Source: Narthecium ossifragum
Taxonomy: Eukaryota; Streptophyta; Magnoliopsida; Dioscoreales; Nartheciaceae
Length of the DNA: 64,000 nt
Direction of reading: 5' to 3'
Assembly: GCA_963920575.1 (NCBI GenBank)
Contig: OY986971.1
Span: 1,364,001 to 1,428,000 of the forward strand
The notes below the pieces were generated by a model. That model saw only the letters and a list, made by a program, of their open reading frames with translations, searched no databases and was not told the origin of the DNA. Position 1 is the first letter of the stretch. Every line of letters begins with the position of its first letter. Shown piece after piece: positions 54,586 to 64,000 of the stretch. A program made the position numbers and the translations under genes.

Positions 54586-57500
54586 GAACTGAGAAGTTGG
54601 TGCTGTGCCAATGCCTATTGTTCCAAGGCCTTCATGGGTTGATGGAGAGATGATCCTCTGTTCCATGGATCATATAGAGGGTTCTTACAGCTTGTGTTCA
54701 ACAATCTAGTGTAGATTCTTGTATTGTTGGTGAATTATTTCTGTGCTTTTGTCAGTGTTTGATCCATCCTAGACATCAAAAAGGATGAATGTTGTAGTTT
54801 TTTTCTGCAGATAAGCACAACTTGTCTGCATTGCTACTTGTCTTTAGATCATTCTTAGTTTTCAATTGTTTGTGTTCATCTGAACTTGTCTCCATTGCTA
54901 CTTATCTTCTTCTGATCATTAAATTTTTTAAAAAAATTGCCACTTGCATCATTGAATATAGAAAAACCCAAGATGATTTGTTAAATCACCAATCGTTCCA
55001 AAGCTTAAGCTGATGAAAAGCAATGAATTTAATCACTTGAATTATGTTCTAGCAAATCTTAATCTCAGATTGGCGGTCCACCTCTAGGAGTTAAAAGCTG
55101 AGGAGATTAGTGCTACTTTAAATTCCTCTTCATGCATCCAAACAAAGGATGCCCAGATGCTCACTCCTCTCATTCCCTCCATAGAAACGATCCTTTTTCT
55201 GCAAACTCTGCAATCCTCTGTTTGAAGATAGCAGCACACTTCTATGCATCTCTCTCTCTCTAAAGTTGCACATCGGCATGCATGCATTCTCTCTCTCTCT
55301 CTCTATCTCTATCTCTATATGTGCATGCCTTAAAAGCTAGTGGGTTTCTGAAGATGCTCTGAGGGACATCAGCAGGGAAAGCTACTTTGAATGTTGTTAT
55401 ATTTTTTGTGCACTCAATCATATACCACAATGGTAGAATCTCAGACGAGAGAGGAGAGAGAGCAGAACAGAGGGGCTTTTTGACCACTGCCTTGTTTCAG
55501 CCAATGCCCCCTGCATGCTCTTGGCAGAAAAGCCATTAAAGAAATAGCCAACACACAGTGGCAAGCTAAATACCAAAAGCACTAGAATCCACAACAGGTG
55601 ATACCCAGCAACAGGACAAGGGGACCCCCCAAGGGGTACTATTCAATAAAATGAGTCATGCTTATCTCCTCTGCTGAGGTTTCTTTTCTTCTGTGTCTCA
55701 TAGACTGGAAATAAATAAATGCTCCCCATGGGATATGGGAAACTGGCCTCTCTCTCTCTCTCTCTCTCTCCTGTGCTGGTGAACCCACCACCCATTTCTC
55801 TATGTTGATTGCTTTGGTGTCTCCTGGGTGGGACCAGCTATAAGTGATCTCTCTTTGGAGCCACGGAGCGGAGAGACCCACTATCAGGGACATGCCTAGA
55901 TTGGCCATCTTTCTGCTACTCCTTTACCATGGCTTGACTCAAACTGCTCAGCAGTCAACAAGACCCGGGACCATCGCCGGGCCGATTTGATATGTTACAT
56001 CAGGCGATGTTGTATTAGTCGATGTATTATTGTAATATCAGACCTAGCATGTCTATATTACTATATAATGCACTAGTACTCACCTGTGTCCCTGACACAA
56101 TTTTTAGTTATTGTTAATATAAAATTTTAATAAACTCCCTGTAGTTTGTCTGGTTAGACGGCTGTGTTGATCCGTAGGTGGACCAAGGTTCGAAGGTTGG
56201 TCATAGCTTTTTGTTCACTGCCACCATAAAACATAGCCAATAAAATATAAAATAAAATATTATAAGTCTAACTTATGGTATATAAAATAAATATAAATAT
56301 AAGTCTTTGCATATGCATATTGCATATTGCATAAGATAATATTAATATAACTTAGGTTGATATGAATTAATGCAGGTTTATATAAAGCAAACTTAGAGAA
56401 TATATATAAAGAAACTTAGGGGATATGAATTAATGCAGGTTAACCGTTATTGCTCCTTATAAAGTTGATTGCATCATACGTCCAATGCACTTCCACTTGT
56501 ACCTAAGAATGTCACGGTGCATGATATAACATCGGTCGGTGCTATGATGTAATCATATTAGTATTAATTGCCTTGGAAGAGATTAGGAGGTATTAGGATG
56601 AGTTACCCAACTTTAGGTTCACCTATCTTTCTATATCAGCCGTTTGATTTAGACTAAGATGGTGTTGTTGGATTTCCAAGTCAAGAGTTATTAGCTTAAC
56701 TGCTAAAAGAAAAAGACACATAAATAGAAAAAAAGAAGAAGATTGATTAAAATAGTTGACTTGAGTCATATCTAATTTAATTGATGTTCTCAATAACATA
56801 TCTAAATAGTACGACAAAACAAGTTGGCAAACCAACAACTGATGGATGATGGAAGTGATTAAGACACCATAACACACTTTATTAGGCTAGATAAGCATAA
56901 ACTAAATCACATTTGTTTAAGGAGACCACACAAGAACCCTAATTAAAGATTGGCTCAAACCCCATAACTAGCCTTCATGTGGGGAAGCCTTCTTTTTAGT
57001 AGTTCCAAACATTAGGGTGAACGGAGAGGATAGAGAGGGAAATTAGAACGCCCATGGGCCCTGTTCACGTGATCCACAAGAATCTTTCTTTTAACAGCTT
57101 CTCCTGTATTAGTGATAAGTTATATATATAGAGAGAGAGAGATAGCGAGAGAGAGAGAGAGGATGATGTGATTGTTTCTTGGCATTTAGGTTGGGGATGT
57201 TCACCTAGAAAGTAAAGGAATGAAAGGGATGTGATGCTTTTCATGGGGAGACTCTTCCTTGTTTTAAAATCTCACTATAGTTTTAAGTGGGGATCTTTCT
57301 CTAGCTTAAGCCATGAGCCTAATAAAAGCCTAAATTAAGGCCATTTAAGTTCTAGAGTAGGTAAGCCTTTATTAGTGTTGATTTTAGCACAGTACTTGGG
57401 TAGCATATAGGAATCATTCATTACTCACAACACATGGAGACTTGAGCACATATATGATTTACACCAGTGGAGCAAAAAACTTGTTTCTTGGTGAAGTAAT

Positions 57501-58073
57501 TGAGCTAGAATTACAAGGCTGCTATTGGCTCCACAAGAGCACAATTCTCTCCAAAGAACAAATCCAACTTTCATTAAACAATAATTAGTAACACAGATAT
57601 GATGGACCACAAGGTGTCATCAAAACCATGTTGCAAGAAAATGATAGCATGCCTAAAAACTATCTCAGAAATCCAAAACCCATGGCCTTAGACAAATGCA
57701 GAAGCAATGCAATGTTTAGTTAAAAATATGTTTCTTTGTGTTGTCACACCACCACCTTATCAGCACCATGCTATAAACTAATCTAGTTTGAGGTTACCAA
57801 AGGTCTAAAGATTAGATCATGGTGGGGTTTCTCTTTATTATAAGTCTATCTCATTCTTTAATTGGCTTCAATATTGCCCCACCCATCAGCTTAGTTCTCT
57901 ATCAATTGATAAACTGGAGAAGAGAGAGGATTTTTTTTTTCATCTAGCATTTCTAGATGTACATAGTAATCTATATATGCTTGTCAACCTCTTTTGATAA
58001 AAGGAGTCATAAGATTGGAAATGTGAGGGAGTAGCTAAATAAAACAATAGTAGGAGGGTAATTAAACTTGTTA
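54586..58073. other. Intergenic stretch, no gene recognised
   Basis: Begins with the ELF4-like 3' UTR. Contains short TC tracts near 55250-55310 and 55748-55770. I found no coding frame, tRNA, known microRNA or clear transposon end. Confidence 0.6.
55748..55770. repeat. (CT)n microsatellite
   Basis: A pure 23-bp CT tract in intergenic DNA. Confidence 0.95.
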
Positions 58074-58267
58074 AGCATAGCCCGAAACGAGCCATCTTTC
58101 TAGATATAAACAAATCCAAGTTGCCCATCATCTCTCCTTTGAGACTTTAAACTATGTTGATCAATAGTTTAGCATAGCCCGAAACGAGCCATCTTTCTAG
58201 ATATAAACAAATCCAAGTTGCCCATCATCTCTCCTTTAAGACTTTAAACTATGTGGATCAATAGTTT
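58074..58267. repeat. 97-bp tandem duplication
   Basis: Two head-to-tail copies (58074-58170 and 58171-58267) starting AGCATAGCCCGAAACGAGCC differ by only a few bases (GAGACTTT / AAGACTTT; TGTTGATC / TGTGGATC). A partial third start, AGCACAGCC, follows at 58268. It is recent, by its high identity, and lies 0.6 kb beyond the NdhU stop codon. Confidence 0.92.
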
Positions 58268-58880
58268 AGCACAGCCAATATGGACCACATTGGTGTCACA
58301 AGAAAGAGAGAGGATAACTACCAATTCTTTCCGAAATCAAAAGTGTTCTAGATGTCCTTTCTTATGACAACCCTACTTTATCAAGAAACACTATTCCTAT
58401 CAACATACATTATGGAAAATAAAGTAGATTGAGATTAAGTTATGCTCAAGATGCTCTTGTGATAAGCATCTTTTAGGACTGATTAGTTTCAAGATAGCAC
58501 TTCTTTTGGTACTTGTCCCATCACTAATGAATACAGAGTTTAGGTTGAGGTATTGGATTTATGTATGGCTTTGTGCTAAAGGTGGGCTATCAGATCTGTA
58601 TGATAAGCTTGAGGGTGAGTGCAATTTAACAGAGGTACCCGTTGAGAAATTTAGTTGAGATCACTCGTCTGTAAGAATTCTTTACCTGCATAGACCTTTG
58701 AATTTGTCCAAATCTATCTTGCCGAGGATTTAGGACACGATCCTAGTAGTTACTTTCAGTCATTTTCATGTGAATAATATCAAGTGCCACAAGAAACACG
58801 CAGAGAGTTATTTGAGGCCGAAAATATATGAGAATATGAGATATTCTGCAGTCATTGAGCACAAATACAGAGAGAGGCAC

Positions 58881-61800
58881 TCATCTGTTGAGAGCTATAG
58901 ATAGCACAAAGGACAACACGATCCAGGTTAAGAAGAAATACCCAACAAGCCTTGTTGGTCCTTCGTCCTCAGCTTCCTGGAGTGAAAGTAGTCAAACTAA
59001 GACATTTTTGCTTTTTTTACCAAAGAAAAAAGAAGTAAACTGTGTGATGCATAAAAGAAAATCATAACCATTTATTAATATAAGAAAGCATTAGTATTGA
59101 GTTATATTTGGTTGGAGGCTTTAGAATTTGAGTCTGTCATGCACTATGCTAGAATGCAACATTAGATATTGGTTGCTTTACAGCTATATAAGAAGGTTGG
59201 TCTTAAACTAATATACGCATAAAGTTTCCTCTGCTTTTAAGTTCCAAAAATTTAATTTGGATTTTTTCTTTCTGCGGTAGCAGTGAGAGGTTAAAATCAA
59301 GTCTAGTTCAAAGTTAAAACGTATACCAACGAGGGAGAGACTGAGGGTCCGTTTGGATTGAGGATATGATAAGTTTGTATGTTGGATTAAGTAAAAGTTA
59401 TGCAAACATTAAAGATAGTCATGTAAGATTGTGGATAAAGTGTTTGGATGCATAAATGAGGTTTATGCATACTTATCCTCAATCCAAACGGGCACTAAGG
59501 GTCTCCAAACGGGCACTAAATCAATGGGGTTTATGCATACTTATCCTCAATTCAAACGGGCCCTAAATCAATCTACATCCCAAGGGGCATGCTTGGAATG
59601 GTTATTGAAATTATGTTGTTTTCATTGTAGAGATGATGGGCAATTGGGCATCACGCTCCAGGGACTAATCATGTATATTGGGAGCAACTTCTCAATATTA
59701 CCATCTTGCTTTGAGTGTACTTATCCATTGGAACTTCATCCACGAAAGATTAGTGAGATCATGTTCTAAGCGTGAGGGTGAAATTCCCAGTATAAAATCC
59801 TAGTTTGAGTTAGTGTACTAACTAATTTGAAATCTCTGACCTGCCTACTAGCATGATTTTGCCCATCTCATAGAGCTCAAATCATAAAAAGGTAGTCAAC
59901 TAAGTAGCATGACTCACATTCCAATGTTAGTCATAACAAGCTATGACTTTTTCCAAAATCAAATCATGGGACAACCAGAATTTAAAGAAATTAACAGCTA
60001 ATGGAGCATTTGCCCTATCCCTGTTTCTCTTAACCAGTGGATGGAGTATATCCAACTAAGTACTACAGGAAAGGTATGAGAATTCAAGCTTAAAAATACA
60101 GCAGAAAACAACGTAGTCTACCCTCGCTACAGTAAATTGAATATTAGGCGGTCAAAAAGAATCTAGTATCAGCTCGGAAGGTCAACTGAGTAATACTTGA
60201 TAATAGAACAAGAAATGTAATTTTCCTAGTTTGAGATAGGAGTTTGAGCATGAATTTTAAAAAAAAACATAACCACCTATACCAGATCGGCAACCATCAC
60301 CAGATACAACAAGCAGCATATGCTTATAAGAGATATAAATGGAATGAATTCAACAAATCCAAAGCTTGACTATACAAAAGGACATAGACAATACAGTTTG
60401 CATTATGTACTTCTTTTGGTATAGATTTGACCTGATTAAGTGATTGAATGCAAGTGATACATACTTGTGGTGGAGGAGTTCCTGTTGGGGCTTGTGTAAT
60501 GTCCACCTCAAAGGGCCAGATGTATCTATCTGGTTGATCACTCCTTGCTAAACTCCAGTCATACAATCTTCTCTCCTCTTCTGATGATAGTATTACATGA
60601 GATTCCTATAAAGCCAGCAAAGAGTATAAGATATCTCAAAATGGCAACTGACAAGATACACTGAACTAAGAGAACATGACACTGATCTAACTAGAATGTA
60701 ATTAACCTTCAGAAGCTCTAACTCTTTGTTTGCTTCCTCTTCTTTCAGACCCTGATTCATCAGCTCTTGACACTTCTCTTTATAAGCAATATTGACCTGA
60801 AATAAATGGTAATTAATATATTTCAGTCATAAAGATAAAGCTTGTCGTAGCTAACAATACATTAACGACAGTGAGTAAATGTTGCAAATGATAACATGCT
60901 ACAGGGAACAGTCAAGCAGGTGTAGTACTTATTATTCCTCTCAAATTGAAGATAAATTCATAGCCAAAGATACGAATATAAGTAGATTAAATCCACAAAA
61001 TCATCACTAGTTCTTCAGCTGTACATGCATTACCATGGAATCCTTCTTTATTCTTAAATTCACAATACCTTCCTGCAAAATCTCAATCTTTCTTGCAAAA
61101 ATCCTTTCATGTGCTCCAAAATTAGATTAAGGATTAGTTTGAGTATACAAGTGTCGAAAAAATTGACTATTTTTTGAAAATATTCACTTGTTTCTGTACA
61201 TGCTAAACTTTTCCACCACTAATAAATAACTCATGCAATACCTATCCTCATTACCCAAATACGGCGAAAAGTTATAGTTTTGACGTTAAAATTTGAAAAA
61301 AAAATAATAATAGAAAAGAACACAAACTATAGATTTCACTTACCCGATCGTAGGAAGAACCTCGGGGGATCCCAAGCCTCCCATAATGATCCGCATTCGT
61401 GATGGCTGCATTCTAATCTAAAAACCCATCATTTGCAATCATGACAAGAACGAAATGCACGAAATTGTAAGAAAGGATGGATTTTGGCTGATCGATTTCG
61501 ATGGGCGATACGAACTGAGAGATGTATAAAAAAACCAAAGATAAAGAGGAGCATATGGTAAATGTTACCTATGATCTTTCTTGTAATTAAGGATTCTTTA
61601 TTCCAACAAAAAATTATCACAAATAGAAAGAAAGGAGGGATTTTGGGAGATAAAGGGTTGCAAAGAGCACCAAGCAAGCATAAGCCAAAGAGGGATTTGG
61701 CGTGCAAAATTTGATAGCTTTTTCTCATCCATTACCTATCCCTCGAAGCGCCTTTTGAACATTGGCAGCAGAGATCAGAGACGGCAAGCTCTTGGTGGTT

Positions 61801-61976
61801 TCCACGGGGCTCTCGGGCGCCGGCGCTGGGGCGGCTGCGGCGGCGCTCTCATCGGCGGATGCGTTGCAAGTGGTGCGGAGAGAGAGCCGTTTGGATGGGA
61901 AACGACTGGACAAGGAGTGGGGACAGTGGCCGGAGAGCTTCGCTGGCGGTGAGAGGAAGGAGATGGTGGTGGCCAT
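58881..61976 (-). CDS. ndhU: NdhU, chloroplast NDH complex subunit U (DnaJ-like)
   Basis: Five exons on the minus strand, 61976-61736, 61405-61344, 60796-60707, 60605-60465 and 58976-58881, splice in frame to 209 residues. The first 40 or so residues are rich in Ser/Arg and lack acids (MATTISFLSPPAKLSGH), a plastid transit peptide. Next come LPSLISAANVQKALRGIAI, the J-like region DHYGRLGIPRGSSYDRVN, a KEEEANKELELLKES helix, and EERRLYDWSLARSDQPDRYI with WPFEVDI. The last exon reads GPTRLVGYFFLTWIVLSFVL, one membrane span. This order is that of Arabidopsis NdhU (At5g21430), needed for cyclic electron flow around photosystem I. The last intron (1488 bp) contains a MITE. Confidence 0.95.
59344..59563. 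mobile_element. MITE with duplicated right end in NdhU intron 4
   Basis: The left end AGGGTCCGTTTGGATTGAGGATA matches, in reverse, TATCCTCAATTCAAACGGGCCCT at the right end (59563). A second right-end-like copy, TATCCTCAATCCAAACGGGCA, lies 69 bp before it, together with GTTTATGCATACT repeated on both. Thus the right end is tandemly duplicated. No target duplication could be settled. Confidence 0.75.
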
Positions 61977-62354
61977 CGGCGATGTATAAAAAGAGTAATT
62001 TTAAACCGCATATATATGGTGTGGGAGTTTAAAGGTATGGATTGGAGGGAAGAGAGATAAGGGCTGGTAAAGAATGGATGATGAAGAGCAGCCTGAGAAT
62101 TTTAGATTTTTTTTTTTTTTGAGGGGAAGCTAATATTTTCATGGGCCCTGAATCCTAGTTTTCAATCCTATAAATCAGTCATAAAATTACAAATTACCTT
62201 TCATGTATATTTTTATTGTGTATATACCCATTTATCGGATTGATCGAATTTCTTTAACGAAAGATGGTTATTTAGTGGAACATGGTCAAAAACATTTTTT
62301 GATTTTTTGAGAGGAGTATATTGAAATTGATCATTGGTGGGTGAAACACCTAAA
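61977..62354. other. NdhU promoter side
   Basis: AT-rich DNA upstream of the NdhU ATG. An ATATATATG word at about 62010-62018 could be a TATA box but would leave a very short leader, so it is not called. Confidence 0.4.
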
Positions 62355-62620
62355 GGCCTCATTTGGTACGGGATTAACTTTATTCCGAGTTAAGGGACTT
62401 TATTTTAGATTTTGGAAATAACTTTATAATGATTATTTGAAATAAGCGAAAAATAGAGTGGATAATGAGAATAACTTTGTAATGATTACTTGGAATAAGG
62501 TAAAGAATGTTTGAGGGTAAGGGGTGGAATAAGTAGTGGATTCGAAAATATTATAAGAATATTCTCCCTTAACCCTGGTTAAGGGTTATTTCCGAAATTT
62601 ATTCCCGTACCAAATAGGCC
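62355..62620. mobile_element. Tourist-like MITE
   Basis: A 266-bp element: left GGCCTCATTTGGTACGGGATTAA, right in reverse GGCCTATTTGGTACGGGAATAA, with AAA on both sides. The interior holds repeated AATAACTTTGTAATGATTA and AATAACTTTATAATGATTA words. Confidence 0.8.
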
Positions 62621-63459
62621 AAAGTATTTTACAAGATCAAGATGAATGATATTTTTGGCATTTGCATGTATGATCGTTTTTAGTTGTCTTTTTATATGAG
62701 TCTCTTGTAAAAGTTAGGATTATGTTGGTCACATAATTGCAACAATTAGTTAGGCATAACTCGTATGGATTTGGTTGTAGAAATTAGAGAGAAAACTAAA
62801 GAGAAAGAAAGTAGTGGTTTTTAGAAAGCCGCTCTCAGTTTTTTTTAATGTTTGGTTGTGAATTATAAAACATAATATAAAATGAACGAAGAATTCAATG
62901 GTTATTATATGCTACTCAATAAAAGAATTCAATAGTTATTCATTGGAGGAGGTTTTAACGTATTAGGCTCCGTTTGGTCGTGTGATGTGTTTCTTATAGT
63001 TATGATTTGTTTATAAATTATGATGATTTTATCCAATGTTATGATTGAAAAAATATTTGGTATATCACATTGATAAGTGTGGTATAAAAGTATATTTATA
63101 TGGTTTGTTGCTTGGATGTGTGTTTAGTTTCAACTTTGATATAATCAAATACTAGTTCGTTACGATCCTGTTTTTATGTTTTATACACCGTAGCAGAAAT
63201 ACAGTCAAATGGAAGCACCTATTACATGCTTTAGTTTTGACACGGTTTGGGCTTGGTCCCCATCAATCGAAATAACTTCCCAAATATGTTTATTAGGAAT
63301 ACGATTGCGTCCGGTTTAAAAAAAATACGTTTCGGCGTCACAAACACACTCTACGACCCTTTTAGTCTCCCAAATCTTGCTTAATCAATCTTATAAGGCA
63401 CTGTGCATCATATCAGACAGTTGAGGTTATTTCTTTGTTTATGACTTAGGTTATTTAAC
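62621..63459. other. AT-rich spacer, nothing coding
   Basis: A GGCTCCGTTTGGTCGTG word at 62968 looks like the left end of another MITE, but no right end was found. Nothing else recognised. Confidence 0.5.
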
Positions 63460-63790
63460 AGTGGGGAAACCAGTGGGGAGAGAAATAGGGAGGCCGGAGA
63501 CGGGAGGGAAGCCGGAGACGGGAGGGAAGAGGGAGAGAGAGGGGAGAGGGAGGCCGGAGCCGGCGCCGCAGAGGGGAGAGAGAAGCGGGTCGGCGGTGGC
63601 TGCCGGCGTGGTGGGGGGTGGGGGGTGGTGGAGGAGGTGAGGGTGGGATGGGGGGAGAGGGGGAGGTAGGGGATGAGGGTAGTTTAGGGTTTTTTTTAGT
63701 TTTTTTATTTAAAAAAAAAATGAAAAAAATGTTGAAGTGTGGTGTGTTGAGTTCAAAGAGTGGTGCGGATAGCTGCACCCTTACAACAAT
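63460..63790. repeat. GC-rich repeat with T/A tract, same family as 47772
   Basis: Purine-rich GGGAGAGAGG words (63475-63660) pass into TAGTTTAGGG, T/A homopolymers and GTGTGGTGTGTTGAG...GGTGCGGATAGCTGCACCC. This last part is the reverse complement of the repeat at 47772-47880. The open frames here are low-complexity artefacts. Confidence 0.7.
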
Positions 63791-64000
63791 CCTCGCTTGG
63801 AGGGGCATTTTGGTCCTAAGAGGTGAATGGTGGCACTAATATGCAGGGTAATTTTTAATGCACTATCAAAATTTATAAGTGCATCATATTTTATTTAAAA
63901 TGTTTAAATTATCCTTTCTTCCTCTTGCCGTGATGGTGGTGGTGCTGGCCACCAGCGGTGGGGTGGTGGGGGTGGGCGTAGCGATCGGTGAGGCCGAGCA
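63791..64000. other. Window end, unassigned
   Basis: The last 60 bases turn GC-rich (GGTGGTGGTGCTGGCCACCAGC) and may be the edge of another gene or element that continues outside the window. Confidence 0.3.

Noticed and set aside
55503..55530. CCCCCTGCATGCTCTTGG as a possible microRNA precursor (miR528-like)
   Set aside because: Only a part of the microRNA sequence matches and no matching star arm or hairpin is visible.
62005..62020. ATATATATG as NdhU TATA box
   Set aside because: It lies only about 35 bp before the ATG, which would leave almost no leader.

Overview
This is nuclear DNA of a flowering plant, very probably a monocot. The evidence is spliced genes with GT-AG introns, plant-only families (GRF, R2R3-MYB, cytokinin dehydrogenase, ELF4-like, NdhU), a miR396 target site, very long (TC/AG)n tracts, AT-rich intergenic DNA against a few GC-rich genes, and many plant DNA transposons. 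The species cannot be fixed from the sequence; a commelinid such as pineapple, palm or banana would fit.

Layout. 265-10379 (+): 3' part of a DENN-domain gene, 12 visible exons. 14053-15447 (+): growth-regulating factor with QLQ and WRC domains and the miR396 site. 16435-19965: an old Mutator-like element carrying a piece of a membrane-protein gene, with a younger Pack-MULE (17902-19899) inserted in its right terminal repeat; the younger one carries two head-to-head copies of a phosphate-transporter piece and an X8/CBM43 piece. 23071-23484 (-): small proline-rich membrane protein. 24123-26541: solo LTR with a CATGT duplication. 26868-30416: AT-rich DNA with MITEs. 30980-33386 (+): cytosolic-type (CKX7-like) cytokinin dehydrogenase. 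33691-36177 (-): broken Ty3/gypsy element with two small transposons nested in it. 36430-37913: another Pack-MULE with SHORT-ROOT-like, LysM-receptor and HD-Zip pieces. 38185-39034 and 42489-43143: hAT-type remnants. 44868-47577 (-): Mediator subunit 20. 47881-48080: a gap of 200 Ns. 49135-49995 (+): R2R3-MYB with the bHLH-binding signature. 50616-50689 (-): tRNA-Ile(AAU). 51372-52792: a fourth Mutator-like element with a perfect 9-bp duplication. 54262-54585 (+): ELF4-like gene. 58881-61976 (-): NdhU, a plastid NDH-complex subunit.

The genes are ordinary, separately transcribed plant genes and do not form a pathway cluster. The most notable content is the gene-capturing Mutator-like elements: three elements carry recognisable pieces of host genes, one is nested in another, and one holds a long inverted repeat of a phosphate-transporter fragment that would fold into double-stranded RNA if transcribed. 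All exon boundaries, duplications and terminal repeats were read by eye from the sequence; family assignments come from remembered family motifs, not from a database search.
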